Numbered from the stretch's first letter, positions 42,706 through 53,370 are shown. The stretch is DNA of 64,000 bases from Temnothorax longispinosus (GCF_030848805.1 NC_092369.1:2492162-2556161), one strand, 5' to 3'. The notes: a model not told the origin generated them from the letters alone. Numbers and translations are program-made.

Positions 42706-42886
42706 ACCTAAAATAAATAAAAAAATAATATATATTATATATATATATATACACTTATATATATACAAACTTTTATTCCATAAAACACATGTACATTATT
42801 TCGATTAGGACCTGATTATATTACCCTACCAATATTTCATTAAATTCTTACGCATAAATTCTTACGCACGATAGCCTACCGCATGG

Positions 42887-43105
42887 GAAAACCTATGGCT
42901 ATTACCTGCCGTGACTACTATCCCATTTCAATAAGACTAAATTTAATCACTCTAGAGAACAGGAGATTAATTTTTGACCTAACATTAATTTTTAAAATAT
43001 TAAACAATTTTATCGATAGTCTTGACCTATTAAAAAATATTTATTTAAATATTTCAATCAGGGACCTAAGACAATCTCCCATATTTTATGTTCAATATCA
43101 CCGTA
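42887..43105 (+). pseudogene. Jockey/CR1-type LINE ORF2 C-terminus
   Basis: Reads LITLENRRLIFDLTLIFKIL, NNFIDSLDLLKNIYLNISIR and FYVQYHRTLYG, the conserved tail after RT in LINE polyproteins abundant in insects (LxxRRxxxDLxxLYKILNNxID). Cut by a hairpin element at about 43110; the same segment recurs at 43376. Confidence 0.7.
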
Positions 43106-43109
43106 CTTT

Positions 43110-43250
43110 ATATGGCGTAACAGTATATTGTGCACCAAGGAGCAAAAGTAGCGTTTTTCAGACGAGTGTGAAGTTTGCCGCCCGAGCCGAAGGCGAGGGC
43201 GGCAAATCACACGAGTCTGAAAAAGCTTTCGCCCCGAGGTGCACACGATA
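43110..43250. repeat. GC-rich hairpin MITE
   Basis: TGTGCACCAAGGAGCAAAAG to CCGAGGTGCACACGAT; core GCCGCCCGAGCCGAAGGCGA forms a stem with a GAA loop. Confidence 0.8.
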
Positions 43251-43375
43251 TTTTTCACAATATCTTTACGGAAAGTTCGACCTCCATGCCTAGAGAGAGG
43301 CGAGAGTGGCCATTTCACGCCAGGACGGCATAGCGGGACAAAAGTAACCACTTTCCTCCCTAGGGCGGTAAGTGA

Positions 43376-43535
43376 TCACTCTAGAGAACAGGAGATTAAT
43401 CTTTGACCTAACATTAATTTTTAAAATATTAAACAATTTTATCGATAGTCCTGACCTATGTCCGCATCTATTTTATTTAATTTTTATAAACTACATTTTT
43501 TCGTGTATATACTAAAGGGTTTTCCCGTAAATAAA
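43376..43535 (+). pseudogene. Second copy of the LINE tail with 3' UTR
   Basis: Repeats 42948-43035 almost exactly (TCTAGAGAACAGGAGATTAA), then passes to TTTTCCCGTAAATAAAGATC and the hexamer tail. Suggests duplication or two copies of one LINE end. Confidence 0.65.
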
Positions 43536-43537
43536 GA

Positions 43538-43646
43538 TCATTATCATTATCATTATCGTTATCGTTATCGTTATCGTTATCGTTATCGTTATCGTTATCA
43601 TTATCGTTATCGTTATCGTTATCGTTATCGTTATCATTATCATTAT
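43538..43646. repeat. (ATTATC/GTTATC)n hexamer array
   Basis: About 18 units of ATTATC or GTTATC, directly after LINE 3' sequence; a microsatellite tail of the kind some LINEs carry instead of poly(A). Confidence 0.9.
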
Positions 43647-43683
43647 TAAAGTAAGAATACATGTCCTAATCGGGGCCTGTTTA

Positions 43684-43880
43684 TGTATCCCCAAGTTTTG
43701 GGTGTCGACACCAAAGTTTCGGTATCGACACTCGAATTTTGGTGTCGACAACCAAAGTTTCGGTGTCGACATTCAAATGTCGGTGTTAACACTGAAAATT
43801 TAGGCGTTGACACCGAAAATGAAGTGTAAACACCCAAAGTTGAGTGTAAACACCAAAATCTTGGGTGTTTTTTCGTAAAG
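43684..43880. repeat. GTGTCGACAC repeat element, short copy with empty TTAA site
   Basis: Three to four GTGTCGACA units, then GTCGGTGTTAACACTGAAAA and the same right part as 36324-36415. Confidence 0.9.
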
Positions 43881-44214
43881 GAATAATAATCAAATTGAGA
43901 ATTTTTTCACTTTTGTTTATCCATTATCTGTAAGCTTACAATGTACGAAATAACTTATATTTCTGTGATTGCCTTTTGTATTTTAAATATAAGGCGAACT
44001 GATGAGAGTGCTTTTATAATAAATAACTAACAATTTTTTGTTTATAAAAATTTCTTGTTTTCTGTAAATTATATCTTTATCACAAATTATTTTTATATAT
44101 AATTATCTTAAAGATATTTAATTGAATATTTTTAATTTGCTACGTATAAATAAATTTATATTTATATATTTAAATATTACATTAAACAAATATCGAACAT
44201 TTAATTTATTATAG
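43881..44214. other. AT-rich spacer
   Basis: No gene, hairpin or repeat recognised. Confidence 0.6.
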
Positions 44215-44615
44215 TTAAACATGGCCAGATATCGTCATACCTAAACAGTTTTCGATCATACACAACCTCAGTTCGACTTATATCTGGACAGATATGATGA
44301 GATGTAATGTATTTTGGATCGCGAAGTATAGATATGGTTATATCTAAACAGATACAGTCAGATCTATACTGTTTCGATTAAATTCAATCACAGATATGGT
44401 TCGACCTGAGCAGATATGATCCGATTTGAGGAGATAATGTCCGATCTGAGCCGTCGAAGACCAGATTACTCCCCATGTATAGTTATATATAATTATATAT
44501 GAGCATATATGACCAGATCTGCGCAGATGAGAAGTTATATCTGAGCATATCTGATCAAATAAAATTTGATCTGCTGAGATATAATTTGATCTAGTTAGAT
44601 CTAATCCTTTTTTCC
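44215..44615. repeat. Degenerate GATATGA/GATCTGA motif region
   Basis: More than 20 variants of AGATATGA, AGATCTGA and TCAGATC on both strands at irregular 10-25 bp spacing, e.g. GAGCAGATATGATCCGAT and GACCAGATCTGCGCAGAT. Noncoding. Confidence 0.8.
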
Positions 44616-45226
44616 CAGGTGCTGACAGCCTACGATAAAACTAATAGAGTCCGCACAAGAGCACGCTTGTCGACTATTGGGATTTGACATGGAGGCGGAG
44701 CTTAACCAAATATGGCGCAGAACGGCTAACACTTTCTCGTATAATGGGTCACTTTCTTCTTTTCTCTCTTTCTCTCTTTCTGCATTTTTAATGCATTTTT
44801 ACAGATTTTAAAACGATAAATTTTCTCTAAATTGCCAAATAAATGATTGACATGTATAAAGCACTCCTTTTGGGGTTAGAAAAGCAATAAAATCAAACAT
44901 TTAATGTTTTTGGAGTCTTATTTTTACAACTGCAAACTGAATAATTAATTCTACTCGTAGATTTTCAACGCGGAGAATAAAATTCAACATCCATAATAAT
45001 AAAAATACAACTCAAAGCCGGTACGACCGCACGCCAAGCCTGTACATATGTACAAGATCTGCCACGAGATCTGTGAGCCTTCAGTGCTTTCGACCACCAG
45101 ATGTCATGGCGACGAATGTCAGATCCCAATACGTTACGCTACGTTTCTATGATTTATTTTGTCTTTGTCTTCTTCCATCTGAGCGATTAGAGACACGCGC
45201 CACTTTTGTAATATGTGTGCAATAAA
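44616..45226. other. Spacer without recognised gene
   Basis: Contains ATTTGACATGGAGGCGGAGC, whose complement recurs loosely at 54395-54420, and a TTTCTCTCTTTCTCTC run. No gene seen. Confidence 0.5.
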
Positions 45227-45345
45227 GCCCCTTGCACAATAGGCGATAGCGACAGCGACAAAGTTACCGACAAAGGTATAGTTTTGTCGGCAACCTTGTC
45301 GCTGTCGCTATCGCTATCGCTATCGCCTATTGTGCAAGGGACTTA
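45227..45345. mobile_element. Palindromic MITE, CCCTTGCACAATAGGCGA family
   Basis: CCTTGCACAATAGGCGATAG, CGACAGCGACAA and full complement; loop GGTATAG. The right arm has an expanded GCTATC run. Confidence 0.85.
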
Positions 45346-45786
45346 AATCGTACGTTTGTATATCCTATTTCTTTGCTCGTTCTTTTGCGTGATAACCTAT
45401 AGCCATTGTTCGTCTTGCCGTCTATCGGTGTATATCGCTTCTGCCCACAGTACGACAATTACAACAGCGATTTTGTTAAAAGACATAGTGATACGAGTAT
45501 AATATCTATCCTAAAGTTTAAAGAAAAAGAAATACGATAGTGATGAGTCTGAAGAGATCTGAAATTGGATACTGTTGACGGCACGTAAAAAAACGTGATA
45601 GTGAGCGGACAAGTTGGTTGGTTAAGTGACAGAAAATTTATAATTTTAAAAATATGTAAGTAATTAAAATCTCTTTTAAACTATTATACTCCAGACAAAA
45701 CACAAAATTCTACAAGTATTCATTTATGTCCATTTTATGTCCGGGATGTACATGAACGTTATATATATATATCCATAGGGTATGAT

Positions 45787-46436
45787 CATCATCATCATCG
45801 TGGCGTCACAGCCCTTGGTGGGCCATAGCCTTCTCCAGAATGCACCTCCATTCGTCCCTATCAAGCGCCCTGCTTCTCCACACCCTCACTCCAATCATCC
45901 GCAGGTCACTCTCTACTCCATCCAGAAATCTCGTTCTTGGTCTCCCTCGCCTACGCTGTCCATATATTTTCTCTAGCAGAGTCTTCTTAGCTGGATCTTG
46001 GTCAGGCATCCTCATCACATGCCCTACCCATCTCAGGCGCCCCACCTTGACGTGTTTCACCACATCCGGGCCCTGGAAGAGGCTATATAACTCATGGTTA
46101 TACCTTCTTCTCCATGCTCCATTTTCCTTTATGGCCCCAAAGATTTTTCTCAGGATTTTTCGCTCAAAACATCCTAGAGCTGCTTCATCTCTTTTTGTTA
46201 GCGTCCATGTTTCTGATGCATATGTCAGTACTGGTCGTATAAGGGTTTTATATAATTTGCATTTAGTCGCCCTGGAGATATTGTGTGACCTTAGTTGCGG
46301 CATTAATGCAAAATAGCACCGGCTTGCAGATTCTCTGTTTTATTATACGATTCTCTGTTTTATTTCCGTCGTGTTGTCGCTGCAGATAAGGGATCCCAAA
46401 TATGTGAACTCGCTGACAGCCTCTATTTTATCATTA
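45787..46436 (-). pseudogene. RTE-type LINE ORF2 C-terminus, 5'-truncated insertion
   Basis: Target duplication ATAGGGTATGAT at 45775-45786 and 46437-46448. Minus strand: EFTYLGSLICSDN, two stops within a small AAAACAGAGAATC duplication, then LYKTLIRPVLTYASETWTLT, FERKILRKIFG, LRWVGHVMRMPDQDP and RRRGRPRTRFLDGVESDL, ending MAHQGL. This is the conserved end of RTE-like polyproteins. The 3' tail is (ATGATG)n, typical of RTE. Most of the EN/RT was never copied. Confidence 0.9.
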
Positions 46437-46448
46437 ATAGGGTATGAT

Positions 46449-46749
46449 ACTGTCTAGAATTATAACATAAGAAAAGTTAAAAATAAAATTTGTTTTGTTT
46501 TAACCTAGGATGAAAAGAAATGAAAAGAAAAAAAAACATTCTCAATGGAATAAGATATTGATGCTTTGCAAACATTATCAGATAATGTGCAAACATTGAA
46601 GAAAAACTTGTTCAACATATATTACATCTAGAAGCAGTATTTTTTAGGCTTAATATTACAGATGTGCAACAATTGGTTTTCCAAAATGGTATTCCACACA
46701 AGTATAATACTATTAATATTTTATTTCAATTAATCTTGCAATTTTTCCT
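46449..46749 (+). other. Spacer with pogo-like transposase scrap
   Basis: Around 46620-46700 reads HILHLEAVFFRLNITDVQQL and QNGIPHKYN, like the segment of DDE transposases of the pogo group (LExxFFGLTxxDVRxLA). Too short for a firm call. Remainder unassigned. Confidence 0.35.
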
Positions 46750-47144
46750 TTTTCTTCCGTCATTTCCCCTCGGCGATATCTATCTCTCTAGCTATTTTAT
46801 GCCTCAATGTGTTTACCGTTCTTTTCCTTTCTATATCAATACTAATCTATGCCCGCTCGCGCGCCACCGTATCGTCCCGTCTCTTTCCTATCGCCACTCT
46901 ACACTAACTTTCGTCCGTGCCGTACCCGTCACCTCTCCCTTGCCACTTTCCTTTCCTTTATCCCTTTTTACCTATTCCTCCCCTTTTCCACTCTTTCACC
47001 TCTTCACTCTCATACCTCCACTCTCTTCCGCTCGATCGCTCTCGCCTTCTCCAACCTCCTCCAAACTATCTTTCTATGCAATTTTAACCTCGCTCACACA
47101 CACACACCTGTTACTCTCGCTAGCACCGGAAACGGAAGTCATGT
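46750..47144 (-). mobile_element. Purine-rich LINE leader, inverted
   Basis: On minus this begins ACTTCCGTTTCCGGTGCTAG (47144 leftwards) and runs through AAAGTTAGTGTAGAGTGGCG, matching the leader on minus at 51945-51530. It is joined tip-first to a plus-strand ORF2 at 47145. Confidence 0.75.
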
Positions 47145-49715
47145 TATTAGGAATACGGAAAAGAATAGCAGAGGTAAATGAAGAAAGAAGGTTGGAGGGA
47201 GAAGAAGGAAAAATCGAATGTAAGATAAGAATAGGAGAAGAAATATAGAGAATAATAGGATTATATGTAAATAATGATATAGACAGGAAACTAGAAGGCT
47301 TGAAGGATTGGACGGAAGAGGGGAAAAAGAAGGTAAGAACTATAATAGGTGGAGACTTTAATGCTAGAACGGGTGAAAAAGGAGGATAGGAAGAAGAGGA
47401 CGAGAGAAGAATGGAAAAAGAAGGGAAAAGATCAAAAGACAAGAAAATAAATAGGAACGGTGGAAGGCTACTGGAATTTATAGAGGAAAGAGGATGAATG
47501 ATATTAAATGGAGGCGTGAAAGGGGATAAGGAAGGTGAATTTACATACACAGGAGGGAGAGGCGAGACAGTTATAGATTACGTTATAGGGGAGGAAGAGG
47601 TTAGAGAAAAGGTGGAAAGACTGGAAATAGGAGAAAGAGTAGACTTAGATCATCATCCATTAATAGTATGGATGAGGGGTAAACTTGAGAGAAAGCAGGG
47701 AAAGAGAGAAGGAGAAAGAATAAGAAGAAGAGGAGTATGGAGCGAGGAGGAAAGAACACAATTTAAAGAAAGGTTAGGGATGATGGAAGGAAGAAAAGGG
47801 GAACTTCAAGAAGAGATAGAAGTAGGAATGTCGAGGATAAGAAAAGTAATAAAGGAGAATGAAAATGAGGGTGGGAGAATGGCTAATAAGAACAGAAGAG
47901 GGTGGTGGGATGAAGAATGCAGGGAGAGAAAAAGAGAAGTGAGGAGAAAACTGAAAAAATGGAGAGAAAAAGAAGGAGAGGCGGAAAGGTACAGAGAAGG
48001 GAGGAGGGAGTACAGAAAAATGTGCGAAAGAAAAAAGAAAAAGGAAAAGGAAAGGATGATAAGAGAAATAGGGGAAGCGAGAACGAAAGGAAAGGTATGG
48101 GAGTTGATAGGCAGCGTAAGAAAGAGAAGGAAGAGGATAAACGAAGAGATAAAGCTGGAAGAGTGGAAGGAATATTTTATGGAATTAATGGGTGGGGTGG
48201 AAAATAGGGTAATGAAAGGAGAAGGGGGAAGGGACAGGCAAGAAGAGGAAGAGATAGAACTGGAGGAGGTAAGAAACGTAATAAAGAAATTGAAAACAGG
48301 AAAAGCAATAGGCAATGATGGGATACCGAACGAGGCGTTGAAATTTGGAGGAGAAAAAATGGTGAAATGGATATGGGAAATATGCAAACGGGTCTGGAGG
48401 GGGAAGGCTGGCCGGAGCAATGGAAGGAAGGTGACATAATCCCAATAGTAAAGAAAGGAGAAGGGCGAGAGGTGAAGGACTATAGAGGGATAACTATCAT
48501 GTCTTTGATGTATACAAAATTTACACGGCGATATTAGCGGAAAGGATAAGGAAGGAGGTAGAAACGAAGAATTTGATTCCCGATAATCAAGCAGGATTTA
48601 GAAAAGGAATGGGGACAATGGACTAAATGTTCGAACTGAACTACTTGGTAAATAGACAACTAGAAAAAGAGAAAGGAAAAATGACAGTATAATATAGTAT
48701 AATTATACATAGATTTGAAAGCGGCGTTTGACTCAGTGGACAAAGAAGTATTAATTAAGGCGGTGAAAGAAAGAGGAGTAAGGCAGGGACTAATAGATAA
48801 GGTTGAAGAAATACTGAGAAAAACGAAGAGCAGGGTAAGAATGGGAAAAGAGAGTGGAGAAACATTCTGGATGGCGAAGGGTGTAAGACAAGGGTGCCCG
48901 CGTTGAGTCCGATACTCTTCAATATATTAATAGCGGATATGGAAGACTATATGAAGAAGGGCGGATGGAGAGGTGTGAAACTGAGAGGGGAGAAGATATA
49001 CACATTAATGTATGCGGATGATGTAGCCGCTTGTAGCGCTGATGGCGGAGGAGGAACAAGACATGAGATCGATGATAAGGAGGCTAGAGGGATACCTGGA
49101 CAGGAAGGGATTGACATTAAGTATAGAGAAAACAAAAATAATGAGATTCAGAAAGAGTGGAGGAAGGAAGAAAAAGTATGATTGAAGATGGAAAGGAAAG
49201 AAATTAGAGAAAGTTCAGGAATTCAAATACCTTGGATACACACTAAAGGAAAATGGGGGACAAGAGTCGCACATTAGAGAGAGAAAAAGGAAGGCGGCGA
49301 GAGTAATGAGGGAAGGGAGATAGGGGGATAGGAAAAAGAATGTGGAAAAAGGATTGGAAAAGAAGGATCGAGTTATACGACACTTTGATATGGACAGTGA
49401 TGGAATACGGGGCAGAAATATGGAGATGGAAAAAAAGGAAGAAGGTAGAAGGTATACAAGAGAAATTTCTCAAATGGGTATTTGGTCTAAACTGGAGGAC
49501 ACCAGGATATATGGTGAGAGATGAAATGGAGAGGGAGAAGATGAAAGGCAGAGCAAGTAAGAGAGCATTGGAAAGAAGTTAGAAGAGAACAATGGAGGGG
49601 GAATAGCGAAGAAATGCCTGGAAGAAATAAAAGAGAGATGGAAGAAGAGGAAGATAATAGGAAGGTGGGAGCAAGAAAGAAAGAGTTACCTAGAAGGGTT
49701 GGAGGTGAGAGTTGA
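47145..49715 (+). pseudogene. Purine-rich LINE ORF2 (endonuclease, RT), broken
   Basis: Endonuclease: IIGLYVNNDIDRKLEGL, TIIGGDFNARTGEKGG, GEFTYTGGRGETVIDYV, VDLDHHPLIVWM. Linker rich in E/K/R (RRGWWDE). RT: TGKAIGNDGIPNEALKFGG, DYRGITIMSL, LIPDNQAGFRKGMGTMD, DLKAAFDSVDKEVLIKA (first D), GVRQGCP, LSPILFNILIADMED, YTLMYADDVAACS (YADD). Thumb-like part to about 49710 with ELYDTLIWTVMEYGAEIW. Several frameshifts and stops (47250, 47392, 47497, 48430, 48625, 48690, 48900). Truncated at both ends. Family: APE-type LINE with L1-like ORF1; clade not assigned. Confidence 0.8.
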
Positions 49716-50517
49716 AGGAGATTTTTTTCCTTCTCCCCTTACCTTCCATGCAATTTGAATAACCCTCCTTCTTATCTTCCTTTCTTCCCATGTTAGATCT
49801 TCCTCAATCCAAGTACTTTCGTCTTTCAATTTCCACTTATTTCTCATTATTCTTACCTTCTCTTCCTCACTCCCTACTTTTACCACTGTCATACCTCCCT
49901 TCTCCCTCCTTCCCGCATCTATTTTTCTTATTTCCTCTATCTTATCCTCCACTCCTATCTTTTTCATCACCTCCTCTATTCCCCTCTTTATTCCTCCCGC
50001 CTCCTCTTTTACTCCTTTTACCACCACATTTCTCTTCTTTTTTCCCTCTCTCCTTCATTTTATACCTCCTTTCCAGCAATTCCACCCTCTCTTTTTAATC
50101 AGGCACTTCTCTTCCCTCCCCCCCTTCCCAGTCCTCCGCTTCCTTCTGCACCTTTTCCTCCTTCGTTCCCCCCTCCTTAGCCTCCATTCTCATCCCTTCC
50201 AGTTTTCGTTCCAAATCCTCTATTCTCTTCTTAAATTCCTCTCTCTCCTTGCTCCACTTCTCCTCTCGCGCTCTTAGCTCGTTTCTTATCTTCTCTACTT
50301 CCCTTCCTTGTTCCTTGAAACCTTCCCTTAACTCTTCTCTCATGCTCCTAAAACCCTCTCTCAATTCGCTAATTATCTCCCTCATCTCTTTTTCCCCTAC
50401 CTCCGTTTCCGAATTAGGCGACTTTGCCGTCATATTGCTTCTCTTGAAAGCTATCTCCTTTTCTTCCCCCCCACTCTTATCTAAATCATCCCTCTTCCTT
50501 TTCCAAAACTCTTCCAA
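49716..50517 (-). pseudogene. Purine-rich LINE ORF1, coiled coil plus RRM-like
   Basis: MEEFWKRKRDDLDKSGGEE, a long heptad coil (REGFKEQGREVEKIRNELRA, FKKRIEDLERKLEGM), stop at 50095, then KRNVVVKGVKEEAGG, VEDKIEEIRKIDAG, MTVVKVGSEEEKVRIMRNKW and ERKIRRRVIQIAWKVRGEG, the RRM and C-terminal part. Same layout as 32162-32867. Confidence 0.7.
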
Positions 50518-50621
50518 AGTTCCCGTGCTCCCCGTGCTCCCCGTACTCCCTCTTCTACCTCTATCCTTTTCTTTTACTTTGTCTATCGCTTATCTCCGTC
50601 CCGTTTTCTTTCTCTTCGTAC

Positions 50622-51521
50622 CCCAGGTAGCAGACAGTCGTCATAATGACGTGATTCTTACGTCATTTTATGACGTATGTTACGTCATTTATTCCTAAAG
50701 TTTAACGTAAAAATGACGTATTTTTCACGGTCCTAAGTCACATCCCAACGACGTCATTTTCTGACGTTTTATTGACGGCAAAAATAGGTCCAATGTACGA
50801 CATACCGGTTTCTAGAAATGTTTTTTATGAAATTAAAATTTTAAAATGTCTACTTGATAAACGTTTATAAAAAAATGTTCTTTTTCTTTATCTAAGAAAA
50901 AAAAAAGCTTTTTAACTGTTTCGTTACATGCCATGTGCGTATAGCCGCTCTCAAGGCGGTCACCCATCCTAGTACAGTACCGCGTCCGAGTCGCTTGACT
51001 TCGATGATCCAGTGGACAGTGACGATCTTCTCACCCTGATGCTTCCCTATTAACTGTACTTGTCTATAACAGGTACATCTTTAAAGTGGTCAAAAATCTT
51101 GTAATGATATCTTCTTAATAGTTATAACACTGCATGAAATAGTTGTCATGAAACTATAATTACACACGCAACTAGATCCACTTATACCATAAATTTACAA
51201 CGTCAATCATAAAGTTACGAAACACTTTATAAATGTAGGAATATTCCTGTGAAAAATACTGTGAAAAATATGTCATTTTTACGTCAAACTTTAGGAATAA
51301 ATGACGTAACATGCGTCATAAAATGACGTAAGAATCACGTCATTATGACGACTGTCTGCTACCTGGGTAGTCAATTAAACGTCTATATAATGTCATTTTA
51401 CAAAGTCTTTTTGACGTATTAAAACATGACGTTAAATATACGTCACTTAATCGACGAATGACGTTACTGACCAATTATGACCAAATATTGACGTCAAAAT
51501 GACGAGTGCTTGCTACCTGGG
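50622..51521. mobile_element. TGACGT-rich foldback element
   Basis: Outer termini CCCAGGTAGCA (50622) and TGCTACCTGGG (51511-51521). A second right terminus lies at 51357-51367, exactly complementary to the left 70 bp (GACAGTCGTCATAATGACGT, GATTCTTACGTCATTTTATG), so a complete 746-bp element sits within, followed by 150 bp of TGACGT-rich sequence with its own end. No coding capacity. Contains a 5S-like segment. Confidence 0.85.
50929..51048 (-). pseudogene. 5S rRNA-derived sequence
   Basis: On minus: GATCATCGAAGTCAAGCGAC, TCGGACGCGGTACTGTACT, GGATGGGTGACCGCCTTGAG, closely following the internal control region of animal 5S rRNA (box A AAGTTAAGC, box C GATGGGTGACCGCC). The first 40 bases and the 3' stem are more diverged. 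About 35 bp after its 3' end on minus is a run of T residues (50882-50900), which could terminate Pol III. Lies inside the TGACGT-rich foldback. Not a functional rRNA gene. Confidence 0.75.
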
Positions 51522-51967
51522 ACATCTCTGCCTACTCTGCGTCTCACTTCTCCCTCTACTTGTACTCTGCTCTATGCCCTGCCTCACACCAAAGCTCGTA
51601 CCTCCTTTCTCCTGCCGAGTCGCCCCTTTACACCGGCTATCGTTCTCGCCCTACCTAGCGCTACCGCACGCGTCTCGGCTCGCCCATCGCGTCGCCCCTC
51701 TACACCAACTATCGTTCGTGCCGTATCCTTTGCCCGTGCCTTGTCACTTTTTTACCCTTTAATCCCTTTTTCCCGCTCCTCCTTCTTTTACCCCTCTCAC
51801 TTCCACACTCACTCACCTTTACTCCTCTCTTCTCGCACACTCTCACCCTCCTCCGCCTCCTATAAACTTTCCTTTCAATTCACTTTCTACTCGCACACTC
51901 TCACACCTGTCACCTCGATCGTTCCGGAAACGGAAGTCCGTATTTCACGTTAATTATTTTGTAGTAA

Positions 51968-52644
51968 TTTAGAATACGGGCCCAATCTCCAATACTGATA
52001 AAATTATTTGAATAAAGTAAAGCGCGCCACTAACCTATATAGGTTAGTGGCGCACTTTACTTCTTAAAATTTCGTGATTGTAGCCACGGCGCATTTTGTT
52101 GATGACAGATTTTCTAATCGCAATAATCGACAAGTTAAACGATTTGTTTTGGGTTGTACTCTGCTCTAACCAAATGCACAAAAACAGTTAAATACAAAAT
52201 ATCATTATATCATTCGTAAATATATCATTTGTTTATGATCCGTAAAATTCTTATCCCAGAACATTTTCCGTATCGGCCACATATTTGCATTGCCAATAAT
52301 GTCCTAAACCGCAAGCAACGGATTATTGCTGGACTGAGTATGCCATTGTAAGATTTAAGATGTGCAGGTTGCAAATGATAAGATATTTATTTAAGTAAAA
52401 CGCGTCGAAGTGAACTACACATGTGGCTACGGAGCATGCGCATGTGGCCATGGGGCACGTTCAGTCGCTTTTTTTAGTCGGTATGTCAGATTTTCTAACC
52501 TGAATAGTCGTCAACTTTAACGATTAATATCTCGCTTCGCGAGGCAGGCCGCCGCGTTTCTCTGCCAGATTCTTTCATTTCGTGCAAAAATGCGTTGATT
52601 GAACATAATTTCATCTATATTTGCGTTCAGGCCCGTATTCTAAA
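51968..52644. mobile_element. TAA-flanked MITE, TTTAGAATACGGGCC termini
   Basis: Exact 15-bp inverted termini, TAA at 51965-51967 and 52645-52647. Carries the palindrome GCGCGCCACTAACCTATATAGG. Its right 260 bp (GCATGCGCATGTGGCC, TTAATATCTCGCTTCGCGAG, TCTGCCAGATTCTTTC) is related to the foldback arms at 12780-13106 and 20390-20720. Confidence 0.85.
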
Positions 52645-53209
52645 TAAATACCTTTCAAAATTGTGAGAATTGGGGGTGTCTCCTTAATATTAAATATTTA
52701 CCGTGTAATCATGCATGTGTGATCCATCCACACAACAATTAGGTTGGGTTAGGTTAGTTTTTTGGAGGTGAAGCCTCCCGCAGGGGGGCAGAACTCACTG
52801 TCTATATACGGTATCATAGAATTACATGTACTATTATTCATTATATTTTCTTTGTTAAACTTTGTAATAAGCAACGACCCCCAACTTTGATCAACAGTTT
52901 TTGATTTAGGGGACAAGAATACATAAAATGTACCTCCTTCCAATTGATTTCTCGTACTTCAAAAAATAAAATATATTTAACCCAATCAGCAATAATTATT
53001 TCAGATTTAAAAATTTTTTTTAATATTTGAAAAATATACATCTTTATATTTTACTTTGAAAAATATTATTTTATACATATATCTATATCACCGCAGCAGT
53101 GTTGGGTGAGTCTTGCGTTGTATTGCTGGCAAAGATATGTCTCGCGGATGTCATGATTTTGCTTTGCTGCCTTTGCCGGAGGCCTGCTTATATTAAGTGA
53201 AGCCCAGTT
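52645..53209. other. Spacer with TTAGG-like motif
   Basis: TTAGGTTGGGTTAGGTTAG at 52741-52759 is close to the insect telomere repeat. GAAGCCTCCCGCAGGGGGGC at 52769 is a short hairpin like that at 38697. No gene seen. Confidence 0.6.
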
Positions 53210-53370
53210 GCGCACAGAATAAATCGGACACAGTAGGAAATAAACACACAACGGTTATAATCGGACACAGTAGGAAACGGACACAGTAACAATCGGAAAC
53301 AGTAGGAAACGGACACACGGTAGTTGCAATTGAAATTGGACACAGCAAGAAACGGACACATAGCCCGGTA
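53210..53370. repeat. GGACACAGTAGGAAACGG short tandem repeat
   Basis: About seven imperfect units (CGGACACAGTAGGAAACGGA and variants). ORFs on minus with PFLTVSDY-like repeats are artefacts. Confidence 0.85.

Larger units (their letters stand above)
49716..51945 (-). mobile_element. Purine-rich LINE, 5' portion on minus, interrupted
   Basis: Leader from 51945 (ACTTCCGTTTCCGGAACG) to 51522, a foldback at 50622-51521, then ORF1 from about 50600 to 49716. It lacks ORF2 and meets the 3' end of the plus-strand copy at about 49716. Confidence 0.75.

Noticed and set aside
43458..43772. ORFs of YRYRYR and NDNDND
   Set aside because: Hexamer microsatellite translated.
47806..48445. Minus-strand ORFs rich in Phe/Ser/Leu
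   Set aside because: Shadow of the LINE ORF2 linker.
50929..51048. Functional 5S rRNA gene
   Set aside because: 5' third and terminal stem are too diverged and it lies within a transposon.
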